DNA from: Antilocapra americana | Taxonomy: Eukaryota > Chordata > Mammalia > Artiodactyla > Antilocapridae | Assembly (NCBI GenBank): GCA_007570785.1 | Contig: ML660774.1 | Location: 13,980,059 to 14,044,058 of the forward strand | Length of the DNA: 64,000 nt | Direction: 5' to 3' | In this document: one piece after another, positions 10,375 through 21,289 of the stretch | How positions within the stretch are numbered: the stretch's first letter is position 1 | How the letters are laid out: each line of letters opens with the position of its first letter | Program-made: the position numbers and the translations under genes | The notes under the pieces: model-generated | The model's input: only the letters and a program-made list of their open reading frames with translations | Told to the model about the DNA's origin: nothing | Databases searched by the model: none

Positions 10375-10620
10375 CAGAAAGCAAACTGGTGTTTGTCAGA
10401 GAGGTCGGGAAAGGGTGGTTGGGCAAAGAGATAAAACTGATTAAGTGGTGCAAACTTGCAGTTATAAAATAAATGTTATAGGAATGTAATATGTATATGA
10501 AATGTAGTTAATGTAACTGTTATAAGTGTATGGTGACACTCGAATTATTATAGTCACAATATTTAAATGTTGAATCACTGTATTTTATGTCTAAAATTAA
10601 CATACTATAATAGAACTTGA
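10375..10620 (+). mobile_element. L1M 3' UTR fragment
   Basis: Plus-strand landmarks are GGTACAGAAAGCAAACTGGTG, then GTCGGGAAAGGGTGG, GTATGGTGACACTCG and GTTGAATCACTGTATTTTAT, the pattern of an old mammalian L1 3' UTR. It lies upstream of an ORF2 piece in the same orientation (10838), so the two cannot be one collinear copy. Confidence 0.7.
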
Positions 10621-10837
10621 AGGGCTGAGGCTTAAACAATTTAAAGTTTGGTATTTCTCATGTCCAGTAATTCTGGAGGCATATCATCCAAAGCTTGGTG
10701 CTATTGCTCAAGGATGCTATCTCACTTATAAATTGCTTCCACTCTCTAGTGGTTTTACATTTAGCATGTTCTTTTTGTCTTCAGAGTTACACAAGGCTGT
10801 TGCAGCTCCAATCATTGAGTCTGCATTCCAGAATGGA
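10621..10837. other. Unclassified, possible old LTR remnant
   Basis: GGCTTAAACAATTTAAAG followed by GTAATTCTGGAGGC loosely resembles an antisense MaLR LTR, but similarity fades after about 70 bp. Confidence 0.3.
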
Positions 10838-11190
10838 AAAATTAATAATCAATAAATGGTGTTGGGAAAACTGGATATCCACATGGAGAAAAATGAAACT
10901 GTAAAACCCTTGTCTTACAACCATACACAAAAATCAGTGTAAAATGGTATAAATACTTAAATGTAAGATCTGAACCCTTAAAATTCCTAAAAGAAAACAC
11001 AGAGAAAGGCTCCTTGACATTGGTCTTGGCAATTATATTTTGACACCATGTTCACAAGCAGCAAAAGCATAGTTAAAAAAAAAAAAGTTGCACAGCAAAA
11101 GAGACAATCAATAAAAGATAAAAGACAATCTACAGATTGGGAGAAAATATTTGCTAAACATATATCTGATAAAATTATCTGAATTGAATC
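10838..11190 (+). mobile_element. L1M ORF2 fragment
   Basis: Sense L1 ORF2 remnant starting AATAAATGGTGTTGGGAAAA and passing through TTGACATTGGTCTTGGCAAT, CACAGCAAAAGAGACAATCA and GGGAGAAAATATTTGCTAAA. It overlaps in L1 coordinates with the minus-strand copy at 10037-10330, so it is a separate insertion. It has frameshifts and no usable protein. Confidence 0.85.
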
Positions 11191-11523
11191 TATATTTGCT
11201 TTATCTGGAGATGTACATATGTGTGTGTATGTGCGTGCATATACATATATATAGGTGTATATGCACAGAGAAAGACTGATTTTTCTATGTATACACATCA
11301 TATAATTGCAATTCATATAAGCATAGAGATTGATTGGCAATTGGTCATAGCATTAGCCCAGGTCTTGAAATAAAATTAATCCAGGTCTCAATAAAAGCAA
11401 TAAACTTGTTCATCTTTATATATATATATCTCATTTGTACCTTTTTATATTACGTATATGTCCTTTTATGTAGTATAATAGTGCCTATTTCCTTTTTAAA
11501 ATTTTGATGTCAGTAAAACTATG
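11191..11523. other. Low-complexity alternating purine/pyrimidine stretch and flank
   Basis: 11212-11262 is a degenerate GT/AT run. 11422-11433 is a short TA run. Nothing else recognised. Confidence 0.4.
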
Positions 11524-11647
11524 ATGAAATTAAAAGACACTTGCTCATTGGAAGGAAAGTTATGACAAACCTAAACAGCATAATAAAAAGCAGAGGTATC
11601 ACTTTACTGACAAAAGTTCATATAGTCAAAGCTATGGTTTTTCCAGG
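11524..11647 (+). mobile_element. BovB internal fragment
   Basis: About 124 bp of BovB sense sequence (GAAATTAAAAGACACTTGCT through AGCTATGGTTTTTCCAG), the region after the reverse transcriptase. It stops abruptly at a Bov-tA SINE without reaching a BovB 3' end. The rest of this BovB is not found on the far side of the SINE. Confidence 0.88.
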
Positions 11648-11826
11648 AGCCTGGACTATAGTCCCCCAGGCTTCTCTGTCCATGGTATTCTCCAAGCAAG
11701 AATACTGGAGTGGATTGCCGTTCCCTTCTCCAGGGAATCTTCCTGACCCAGGGATCAAACCCACGTATCTTATGTATCCTGCGTTAGCAAGCATGTTCTA
11801 TACCACTAGTGCCACTTGGGAAGCCC
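11648..11826 (-). mobile_element. Bov-tA SINE abutting BovB fragment
   Basis: Reverse complement of a Bov-tA: GGGAAGCCC-type head at 11818-11826, tRNA-like part, then a BovA body ending near 11648. The SINE 3' tail is missing, so the junction with the BovB fragment is a fused breakpoint rather than a simple insertion. Confidence 0.87.
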
Positions 11827-12326
11827 AATATATGTTTTGAATTGAAGAATGGATGGATATTGGATAAATTAATACTCAATACATGAATGAATAAAATAGT
11901 ATTTTAATACATAATATTTATTTTTAAATAAGTGTAAATTTTGTTTCCAAAAAGTAGCTTTTAGACAAAATATGTCTGTTTTTTAACAATAGTTTATAGA
12001 GTTTAGTAAACTATCTATGTATGACGTGCTGCTTTAATTTGTGCAGGATTCAGAGAGTCTGAATTTCCAGTTTTGTTCATTTTTATGTAATAAAATTATG
12101 TATACTAAGATAACAATTTGAAGAAAGCAAGATAATTGCAATAAGTACTTTATGGAACATCTCAGTTTAGTTGAGTTGATTAAGACAGTGCTTCCTTAAT
12201 GCAGGGAAAATGAAATTTGTTTTAAATGTCTAAATTTTACTGTATTTTCAATCATTATATCAGTTGATCAACATGTATTATTTGTGGACCTACTGCTGAG
12301 AAGTTTACAGTATTGAAATTGAAGGT
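11827..12326. other. Non-repeat AT-rich stretch
   Basis: No recognised feature. Confidence 0.4.
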
Positions 12327-12350
12327 TGTGTATATGTGTGTATGTATGTA

Positions 12351-12397
<47 letters not shown>

Positions 12398-12404
12398 GTA
12401 AGTA
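12327..12404. repeat. (TG)n / (TATG)n microsatellite
   Basis: Compound repeat: GTATATGTGTG, four TATG-type units, then about 20 TG units and AAGTAAGTAG. Confidence 0.95.
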
Positions 12405-13469
12405 GGACATAAGAAATTAATTAGAACACCTGGAAAGGCCAGACCCAAAGCAGGGATCATTTTTGATCTGACACTACTTAGCAAAACTTAGGAAATATCA
12501 AGAATTTATTTTTATCTGTTTACTCATAACAGATTCAGACATAAACAATAATAATTTTTAAATGATCCTATAGAAATATGCACATAATTTCAATCAAAAC
12601 TCCATCTCAAATGTTTTGGAAATTGCCAACATGTATTACAAGTATAAATGAAAATTTTGTCTCTTGTTATATTTTAAATTACAAAGATACTCATTGTAAT
12701 TTCTAAAGTATAGATATTTTTCACAATTAAAAAAATTGTGAAAACTTATGACATTTTAGAAACATTTTTCACAGCCAAAAACTTTGTATATAAGTTCAAA
12801 AATCATTTAGGGTACTATTTTTTTTTTAACTTGGTAGTTTACATTGCAATTTCAACAGCATTTAATACCTAAAAAGATCAGTGTTTTTAACACTTTAGGT
12901 AGCATAAGAATGCCCTGGGATGCTTGACAAAGGCATGAATTTCTAAGTTCCTCCCACAAGATTTGATTTAGTAAGGTTCAGATGGTACCAAGGACTTGCC
13001 TTTTAATAGACACTTCTGGCAACTCTGATATGGATACTGTGTCTGGGCTGTAGCCCATGATCTATGAAATACTGTTTAGATGTTTTTCTTTTACTCATGT
13101 AACCATGCAGTGACTTTACATATATGTCATGATGTTGGCATCTAAATCAACGGGGGAGAGGTGACTAGTCTTCTTGATCATCCGTTTATTTGACTAATTT
13201 CTTCCTTATATAAATCAACCAGCTTTTCAAATAAATCAGTGCGTTCACTAAAGAAGTAAAACTAATGTTGTTATCTACCTAAGAAACAAATTTTGATCTT
13301 GAATTTACCCTAACACCTGTAGATTTGCCTCGATTTTTGACTAGTCCACTAGGATTTATGAAACATAGAGGAATAGACTAAGTGACCAATTAGGGCATTG
13401 TTTGAAGGAAGAGTTCAAGAACCACAGCCCCCCTGACCCAGTGCTCCTTTATTTCCTAACTACTGTATA
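12405..13469. other. Non-repeat AT-rich stretch
   Basis: No recognised mobile element or gene. Short A/T runs only. Confidence 0.4.
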
Positions 13470-14108
13470 ATTCAGAGTTCTTCACAGATACAGAACCAAT
13501 AATAGAGTATATATGTCCTGTTATATGGGATTCTATTGTATGTTCTGTATGTGTATCTTATATGCTATGCATCTTCCTGTGTCTTACTATATTAATACCC
13601 TACTATATTAATATTTTAATATAAGAAGATATGTATTTTAATATGTTTACATAAAACATATGCTAATATATGATATAAATATACAGGATATAATAAAAAG
13701 CTACATGTAATATGGAATATATAATAAAATGTGTAATAATAATGGGATAAAAAGGTAGGGGGAGAGAGAGAGAGAGAGAAGTGAACTGGCTCACATATTT
13801 GTGAACATGGCATACCTGGAAACACAGGTAAAAGTTGATGATGCAGTCTGAGACTGAATTCTGCCAGGCAGCAGCTTTTTTCTGTTGCAGTCTTGATGCA
13901 ACATTTCTTTATCTTTGGGGAACTCCAGTCTTTGCTCTTAGATTTTCGACTGATTGAATAAATTACTTTACTCACAGTTGGTGAATTTAAATGTTAAATC
14001 TTATCTAAAAAACAAAAACTTTCATAGCAACATCCAGACTGTTGTTTGACCAAACAGTTGAGCACCATAGCCTAGCCAAATTGACAGGTTAACATTAGCC
14101 ATCCCAGT
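13470..14108 (-). mobile_element. ERVL-class LTR (MLT2-like), ancient solo LTR
   Basis: The minus-strand reading resembles an MLT2-type LTR of the ERVL endogenous retroviruses. Plus-strand landmarks are ACAGATACAGAACCAATAAT near 13486, AACTGGCTCACATATTTGTG near 13784, GACTGATTGAAT near 13949, GAATTTAAATGTTAAATC near 13983, CAACATCCAGACTG near 14029 and CCAAATTGACAGGTTAACAT near 14076. An AT-rich expansion at 13500-13740 and a GA repeat lie within it. No internal retroviral genes are seen. Only a diverged solo LTR is present. Confidence 0.68.
13759..13780. repeat. (GA)n simple repeat
   Basis: About ten GA units inside the LTR remnant. Confidence 0.9.
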
Positions 14109-14884
14109 AACAAAGACAATGATACTGTGTGTTAGTGTTAGTATTAATAATACTAATATACAGTATTAGTGATACTCCTAAAATGGATTTTTATTTTTGT
14201 TTAAGCTTATCTTTGCTAGACCTTATGTGCACAAACTACCAGATATCAGATCTATTTTTAAGGATTGTAAAAGTATTGGTCTTTGGGTTCTCAAGCTGAC
14301 TTCTAATAATTTTTTGTTAAACTATTTTTTTTTCAATTTTAGCTGTCAGTTACTTGCAACTCTATCTCAGTTTATCTGTTGGGTTGTGCTCTTAATAGCA
14401 GATTTCTGTGGCTCATGATAGAGGCAACCTTCAGTTTCAGGATATGACTGGTTTGAAGGAAAATGAAAGCTCACTATATTATGCAAGACGGCTCTGCTTT
14501 GTCTCTCAGTTATTTCCATGCTTTGATTGTTCAGTGTCTTCAAATGATTCTGTCATCAACACAGAATAATACTGTTCTTGTTAAATATAATTTATCTATC
14601 AGTATTCTTTATGGGGAAAAAAGTTGGTGGCAGAGTCATTTTCACACAATTGCTGTCTTGCAATGGATTAAGCTGCTCTTTTTTTTTCAAATATTTTCAT
14701 CTATCTCTCTGCTCTTTCCTGTTTCCCATCTGCTCACTTTATAGGATTTATATTTATAAATCTCTGCTACATCTAATTGTCTCAGCCACTGAATCTCTCT
14801 TACTCAGTCTTAAATTTGCAATAATTTACTGTACTTTGATTGTTGAGATATGCCCCACCTAACATTTGTATTGCAAAATAATTT
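14109..14884. other. Non-repeat AT-rich stretch
   Basis: Contains a short imperfect inverted repeat around 14128-14175 made of AGTATTA/TAATACT units. Open frames of 70-95 codons here look like chance. Confidence 0.4.
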
Positions 14885-15098
14885 TGTGTGTGTGTGTGTG
14901 TGCTCAGTTGTGTCTGACTCCTTGTGACCCCATGGACTGTAGCCCATCAGGATCCTCCATCCATGGAAGTTTCCAGGCAAGAATACTGGAGAGGGTTGCC
15001 ATTTCGTACTTTAGGAGATCTTCTCGAGGCAGGACTCAAACCCACATCTCTTGTGTCTCCTGCATTGGCAGACAGATTCATTACCACTGCTCCACGTT
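14885..15098 (-). mobile_element. Bov-tA SINE with GT-rich tail
   Basis: Plus-strand landmarks are GTGTGTGTGCTCAGTTGTGT, CCCCATGGACTGTAGCCC, CAGGCAAGAATACTGGAG and CTCCTGCATTGGCAG, the antisense Bov-tA order. The tail has a (TG)8 run at 14886-14901. The tRNA-like head ends near 15098. Confidence 0.92.
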
Positions 15099-15511
15099 TT
15101 ATATTACATTGCATTTGACTACTCTTTCAGTACTTGTATCATAAATTCCAATGTTCCCAATGTAACAGAGTTATTCGTTGAGAAAGTGAGAGTAAAAACT
15201 ATATGACATTATAGAAACTTATTCCAAACAGAGAATTTGATTTAAAGAGAGATTACTGCACCAACCATCTATGTGATTGAGGGAACCACAGATCTCTCTA
15301 CTATTGTTTCTGCATGTGTGTGTGTGTGTGCGTGTAAGAGAGAGAAAAAGAGAAAAGAGCTTGCCCAAATTTTTATTAAAGAGTCCTTCCACTGCAGATG
15401 TACCCTTTCTCAACTATGATGCGGTTAAGCTTACAGTACCTCCTCAAATCATGCACCTTTCAGACTGCCTGGTTCTGAGACGGTTCTGCCATTCTTGATG
15501 CTCCTTTGAAA
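15099..15511. other. Non-repeat stretch with a short GT/GA run
   Basis: 15315-15352 holds a GT run followed by GAGAGAGAAAAAG. No gene recognised. Confidence 0.4.
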
Positions 15512-15522
15512 GCAGAGAGCCA
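15512..15522. repeat. Left TSD of the 5'-inverted L1
   Basis: GCAGAGAGCCA, identical to 16704-16714. It marks the exact left edge of the L1 insertion. Confidence 0.93.
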
Positions 15523-15773
15523 CTTTTTGATTGGGTCATTTATTTTTCTGGAATGGAGCTGCAGGAGTTGCTTGTATATTTTTGAGATTAATTGTCCGTT
15601 GCTTCATTGGCTATTATTTTCTCCCATTCTGAAGGCTGCCTTTTCACCTTGCTTTTAGTTTCCTTTGTTGTGCAGAAGCTTTTAATTTTAATTAGGTCCC
15701 ATTTGTTTATTCATGCTTTTATTTCCAATATTCTGGGAGGTGGGTCATGGAGGATCCTGCTTTGGTTTATGTC
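15523..15773 (-). mobile_element. L1 inverted 5' segment (ORF2 part)
   Basis: Antisense L1 ORF2: CTTTTTGATTGGGTCATTTA, CTGCAGGAGTTGCTTGTATA, TTTTCTCCCATTCTGAAGGC, and TTCTGGGAGGTGGGTCATGG up to TTATGTC at 15773. In L1 order its 3'-most base lies within a few bases of the first base of the plus-strand segment at 15774, so the pair is one L1 with an inversion. Confidence 0.95.
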
Positions 15774-16703
15774 AAGAACTAAACAGACATTTCTCCAAAG
15801 AAGACATAAAAATGGCTAACAAACACATGAAAAGATGCTTAACATCACTCATTATCAGAGAAATGCAAATCAAAACCACAATGAGGTACCACTTGACACC
15901 AGTCAGAATGTCTGTCATCCAAAAGTCTGCAAGCAATAAAAGCTGGAGAGGATGTGGAGAAAAGGGAACTCTCTTACACTGTTGGTGGGAATGCAAACGA
16001 GTACAGCCACTATGGAAAACAGTGTGGAGGTTCCTTAAAAAGCTGCAAATAGACCTGCCATATGACCCGGCAATCCCACTGCTGGGCATATACACCGAGG
16101 AAACCAGAATTGAAAGAGCCACGTGTACCCCAATGTTCATCGCCGCATTGTTTACAATAGCCAGGACATGGAAGCAACCTAGATGCCCATCAACTGACGA
16201 ATGGATAAGAAAGCAGTGGTACATATACACAATGGAATATTGCTCAGCCATTAAAAAGAATACATTTGACTCAGTTCTACTCAGGTGGATGAAACTGGAG
16301 CCTGTCATACAGAGTGAAGTAAGCCAGAAGGCAAAACAAAAATATAGTATTCTAACACATATATATGGAATTTATAAAGATGGTAATGAGAACCCTGTAT
16401 GCAAGACAGCAAAAGAAACGCAGATGTATAGAACAGTCTTTTGGACTCTATGGGAGAGGGCAAGGGTAGGATGATATGGGAGAACAGCATTGAAACATAT
16501 TAATTATCATATGTGAAATCAATCGCCAGCCCAGGTTTGATACTCAGGGCTGGTGCACCGGGATGACCCAGGGGGAGGGAATCAGGAGGGAGGTGGGAAG
16601 GGGGTTCTGGAAGGGGAACATATGTATACCCATGGCAGATTCATGTCAATGTATGGCAAAACCAACACGATAATGTAAAGAAAATAAATTAAAAAAAAAA
16701 AAG
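15774..16703 (+). mobile_element. Ruminant L1 3' segment with poly(A)
   Basis: Sense L1 from AAGAACTAAACAGACATTTC through the ORF2 stop at 16474, a 3' UTR with a G-rich polypurine block at 16561-16612, AATAAA-like signals and an A-run ending at 16703. The 3' UTR purine block is a conserved L1 feature able to form G-quadruplexes. It is followed at once by the right TSD 16704-16714. Confidence 0.96.
15777..16474 (+). pseudogene. L1 ORF2 C-terminal region (open to native stop)
   Basis: The frame is open for about 232 codons from [13 protein letters not shown] to the stop at 16474, matching the C-terminal region of the L1 ORF2 protein. It includes the Cys-rich block with [14 protein letters not shown], then [40 protein letters not shown] and [20 protein letters not shown]. 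The endonuclease and reverse transcriptase domains are absent. The lack of stops and the perfect TSD show a young insertion. The segment cannot encode a working enzyme. Confidence 0.93.
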
Positions 16704-16714
16704 GCAGAGAGCCA

Positions 16715-17291
16715 GTTGTGCTTCAGAGACAAAGTAGGGGTTAAAATGCCTTTCCCCTATCCATAATAATTTTGGAGTACAGAGCTGATTATAGGGAATT
16801 TTTGAATGCTCATGATTCCCTCTTTCCCTTTGCACTTTTCTGTTTCCTGGAGCATTTCCCATGATCTTAAATTCCAAAATAACTCAGATTGCCTTGTATT
16901 TTTCTGACTGACTTTCTAACCAGAGTGTTCTGATATCACCAATAATTTTCTTGAAAGAAAGCCTTTATCTACTTGGTTGGAATGATTGAAAATAAATTTT
17001 AAGTGCTAATTAATCTAATTAAGCTATTTTATTAATTATCCCTTAGCCTTCTGATCTATTTGCATGTATGGTAAACATTCATGAATTGAAATAAATTTCT
17101 ATTAGACAACATTTCAGGTAGAGTGTCACAGTAAAAACTAATTATGTACTTGGATTAAATTTGAGCAAGAATCACCACATCTGAAGTCAGACTGCCTAAG
17201 CTGACTCTTTTTTTTAACCTTCAGTTATACTAATAGGGAACAGTTTTCTTACTTTACCTTTTCTCTTAGTCTGTTTTGTTATTAATTTCCT
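16715..17291. other. Non-repeat stretch with homeodomain-type AT motifs
   Basis: No mobile element seen. 17008-17042 packs several TAATTA/ATTAAT motifs, followed by an octamer ATTTGCAT at 17058-17065. These resemble homeodomain and POU sites and may mark conserved regulatory DNA, but AT-rich DNA yields such motifs by chance. Confidence 0.35.
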
Positions 17292-17872
17292 TTTAAATTT
17301 ATTATTTTTTTATTAGTTTTGCCATACAATGACATGATATCGCCATGGGTTTGCATATGCTCCCCCTCCAGAACCCCCCCTCCTCCCTCTCTCCTCCCTC
17401 CTCCCTCTCTCTTCCCTCCCTCATCCCTCCCCCTGGGAAATCTCAATGCACCAGCCCCGAGCATCAATCCTGGGCTGGCGATTGATTAGACATATGATAA
17501 TTAATACGTTTCAATGCCATTCTCCCATATCATCCCACCCTTGCCCTCATCCACAGAATCCATGAGTCTGTTCTATGCATCTGCGTTCCTTTTACTGCCG
17601 CATGCTGGGTTCTCGTTACCGTCTTTCTAAATTCCATATATATGCGTTAATATACTGTATTGATGTTTTTCTTTCTGGCTTACTTCGCTCTGGATAATGG
17701 GCTCCAGTTCCGTCCACCTGAGTAGAACTGCTTCAAATGATTTTTTTTTTTAATGCTGAGTAATATTCCATTGTGTATATGTACCACAGNNNNNNNNNNG
17801 CGATGAACATTGGGGTACACGTGGCTCTTTCAATTCTGGTTTCCTCGGTGTATATGCCCAGCAGTGGGATTA
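17292..17872 (-). mobile_element. Ruminant L1 3' end containing assembly gap
   Basis: Minus-strand L1: T-rich tail at about 17295-17315, pyrimidine block 17364-17435 (complement of the G-rich 3' UTR tract), GCATCAATCCTGGGCTGGCG, CCATATATATGCGTTAATAT, GCTGAGTAATATTCCATTGT, the N gap, then GCGATGAACATTGGGGTACA to CAGCAGTGGGATT. It closely resembles the L1 at 51505-52113. The frame is not readable across the gap. Confidence 0.95.
17790..17799. other. Assembly gap (10 N)
   Basis: Ten N bases lie between GTACCACAG and GCGATGAAC. The homologous L1 at 51951-52038 has 70 bases between the same two anchors, so the real missing sequence is probably about 70 bp. Confidence 0.97.
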
Positions 17873-20852
17873 AAATACTTCCAAGTGAATTGGACAAACT
17901 ATAATGGTGATTATTATTTTTTATTTTGCAAGTACTCATGAACCATTGATAAATGGATTTACAATATGGCAGTAAGATTTTCCAAGGTCCTTTATCCCTA
18001 GAGAGATATACCATTAGGAAGTAGGTAGCTTCTGTTTCAGCATAACTCTCCCAGTCATTATCACCTTAGTTTATATAGCTTGCTTATTTTCACTACCAAC
18101 AATTGCAAACAGTAGAATTATACTAAAACTGTTTCTTATGTGGTAACTATTATAGGAATGGGAAAAGAACTCAAGATTTTTCCCTAGACCATAGTCCAAA
18201 AAATGGGTTTGCAGTTTCTTAAAATTCAGCAATAATTTCTACATCCTTCAAGAATGAATAGGAAACAGTGTATTTTTAGAAGAGGTATATTGTATTTTGG
18301 ACACAATAATTAAATGATTCCTGAGGACGGTTTAGGTATTACCTCAGGTAAAATGCATTGTTTCTCTCTTTGTCTCTCAACAAAGAACAAAGCAGAATGA
18401 AAAACTGCTGACTTGAAAACTCTAATATTGCTTTAAACATAAGGTTAGCATTTAGGAGACATGTAGGTTCTAGAATTGCTTCTAAGGAATTACCGTCATT
18501 TATTTAAAACTATTTGCTATATTCTGCTATTTCAAACTGTTAGTTATCTTTACAAGAATAATGTTAAAATACTTTAAAAATGTAACCTACAGGAAAGGCA
18601 ACTTGAATAATAAAGTCATTTAAAAAGTTTATTTAGACATCATGTGTGGTATATATGCACATTTGTACATATGTCTGTTCATGTATGTTTTGAAGATTTG
18701 TTACTGTTAACTGATTTGAAATAATGCTGTAATAGTCTAAGCCTGGAGCCAAAACATATTGACAGCATGGTTGCCACCACAACTCAAGCAAATTTGACAC
18801 AAGCTGGGGAAAGGGACTTAAGAAGTCACCTTGGATTTCTACCTATGGTTTTAAAGTTTCAGTCTACTTTGAACCATGTCAGAAGATAGGACCAGATTAT
18901 GCTTGCCTCCTTATAATTTCCTAAAGAACTTCTCAGATTTATAGTTCATAGAGCAAGTGTTCATACCAGTATTACCCTTTTCTCAGAAATGAGGATCATA
19001 TTTTAATGAATATTTGCCACACGTCTCCAGGTTTTATTCTAGATATGGCATAGGTCACAGTTGGTTGATATTCTTGAGTCCACCACACCCACAGGATGCA
19101 AAAGTTGCAGGATCTCTAATTTATAGTAGAGATGAGATATGCTTGCTTCTCTGGGCAGAGGATGAGCAGTTTGAGGACTTTTCAAATTGGAACTGGCTTT
19201 GATCTCCAAGAAATTCTATAAGTAAATGTTAAAACTTAAGTATAAAGCAGTTTTCATTGCTTTTACTATTCTGCCCAATTTCCTGTTTCCTAATATCTTG
19301 ATTTAAATCTAATCTTCCATTCAAGTTAGGTAGTAAATGTAGGCAGTAAGTACTTACATTATATCACTATTTAAATAAGAGCTTTTTTAAAGAAATTTTT
19401 GATGGAATATATGAACATGTATGGTTTATTCTCAATGTAAATAAAGACTTGAATAGGCCTAGGGAATTTATCTTTTTCCTCTAAGTAAAGTATCCCTTAT
19501 CATTTTTGAGAGTATCTGAATTTCTCATGTTAGATCTCTAAGAAAAATAGCTTACCTAGTTGTGTCTAATAAAATCACTTAAATCATATGAATTCACTTT
19601 TCTTTAAAGTTCCTATATAATAAGAAGTAAAATAGCCTTTTGCATGATGATAATTCATCTCATTATAAAATCCTTATCTGTATTAATATGATATATTTCT
19701 AGATATTTTGTTAAAAAATTGTATTCAGAATACCATATACTATACTATAATAGTATTTATGATAGTTTTCATACTTTTGGATTCAATAGTGGACAATGAG
19801 TAATTAAACATAGTTTACATGACAGTATTAAAACATGTAAAAAATAGTATATAGGTGAATATATTCATAAGTAGGCCTTCAAAATTATCCAGTACTACTT
19901 TAACTAATAATACTACTGAGTCATTAGCTTTCTGTGTTATATTTTGAAATCTACTGATTTTCCTGAAAAAAATACAGTAAGAGTGATTTGATTTATCCCC
20001 TTATTATATAAGAGATTAGGTGATTCCTAATATCTTTAGGAAGTAAGCAGTTCCCTTTTTAAAAAATAGGGCCCTTAAAAGCTTTTGCTCTTTGTCTTTA
20101 TGAGCTCATTACTAATGGAAGAATTTTGAAGAAAAGTCATTTTTAATGACAGTTCTAAGATGAGGAAGGATATATTCATGGTAAACTGTAATACAAGTGG
20201 AACCATAATACAGGTGGATTGCTGTCTAACTTTACACAGGATTCGGACTATTTTAGTTTGTTTTCTAGGTTTTTATGAAAATTGGTCCCACTGTTTTGAG
20301 GAAAAATTTATAAAGATGCTTTATATGTATTCTATATCATTGTCTTACTTTTGGTATATTATTGTTGGTGCAAGTGCATTATGAGATTTTTACAGGTGAT
20401 ATGTCTGTTCTTTCGCTAGATCAAAATATGTTGAGTGCCTCACATGACTTTGTGACTTTTCTAAATGTAGAAGATAAAATATATATTTTTAAAAATTATT
20501 TGTCTAAAATTCACAATATAGTTGTGAGCAATCACCATTAACTATCCATTAAAATCTCTAGAAACACGAAAGATGCAATGCTCACCTGTTTAAGGTAAGT
20601 AGAAGAGCTGGGATAAGTTTTAGGGGAGATAACAATTTAGCTGAGTCTGAGGAGAAATAGGAATTCAATGGAGTGAGAGGAGAAGAGGTTGTCCAAGCTG
20701 GTAATGCTAAAAACACACTTAAAAATTTAAATCTGTATTGTAGGAAGAAAGAAATATTGATTAGCTTTAAGAACATAATTAAGCCCATTAACTTAAATTT
20801 ACAAACCTTATACCAAATAACATTTGGTAAATAAAAATTATTTTGCAATCAA
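17873..20852. other. Long repeat-poor stretch
   Basis: About 3 kb of AT-rich DNA without a repeat I can recognise. Open frames at 19014-19202, 20160-20384 and 20582-20848 show no family resemblance. I see no exon supported by both splice context and codon pattern. Confidence 0.4.
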
Positions 20853-21172
20853 TTGAGCTTCCCTGATAGCTCAGTTCATAAAGAATTCATCTGCAATGCA
20901 GGAGACCTGGGTTCGATTCCTGGGTCAGGAAGATCTGCAGAAGAGATAGGCTACCCACTTCCGTATTCTTGGACTTCCCTTGTGGCTCAGCTGGTAAAGA
21001 ATCCACCTACAGTGCAGGAGACCTGAGTTTGAAACCTGGGTTTGGAAGATCCCCTGGAGAAGGGAAAGGCTGCTACTCCAGTAGTCTGGCCTGGAGAATT
21101 CCATGGACTGTATAGTCCTTGAGGTCACAAAGAGTCGGACACAACTAAGCAGCCTTCACTTTCACTTTGGAT
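20853..21172 (+). mobile_element. Bov-tA SINE with duplicated tRNA-like head
   Basis: Two tRNA-Glu-derived units lie in tandem (20853-20970 and 20971-21060) before a single BovA body ending ACAACTAAGCAGCCTTCACT and a CACTTTCACTTT tail. The first unit keeps a good B box, GGTTCGATTCC at 20910-20920. The second is weaker (GTTTGAAACC). The arrangement matches a dimeric-head variant of ruminant tRNA SINEs. RNA polymerase III could in principle start at the first unit. Confidence 0.9.
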
Positions 21173-21289
21173 TCAATTTAAAGTCTGAGTTGGAGGAAGC
21201 AAAATTATTTATACTGGGAATTTATTGAAAATGCATTCCAATGTGTAAGTAAAGAGTAATAAGGAACACAAATCAAAGGCAGAGAGACG

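Noticed and set aside
13470..14108. Possible L1 3' UTR instead of an LTR
   Set aside because: The order of landmarks from CAGAACCAATA to CCAAATTGACAGG fits an ERVL-type LTR better, though naming at subfamily level is uncertain.
17364..17435. Pyrimidine-rich tract as a polypyrimidine regulatory element or satellite
   Set aside because: It is the complement of the conserved G-rich tract in the L1 3' UTR, also seen at 16561-16612 and 51570-51606.
20853..20930. Functional tRNA gene
   Set aside because: The tRNA-like sequence is the head of a Bov-tA SINE. It lacks a foldable anticodon arm and acceptor stem.
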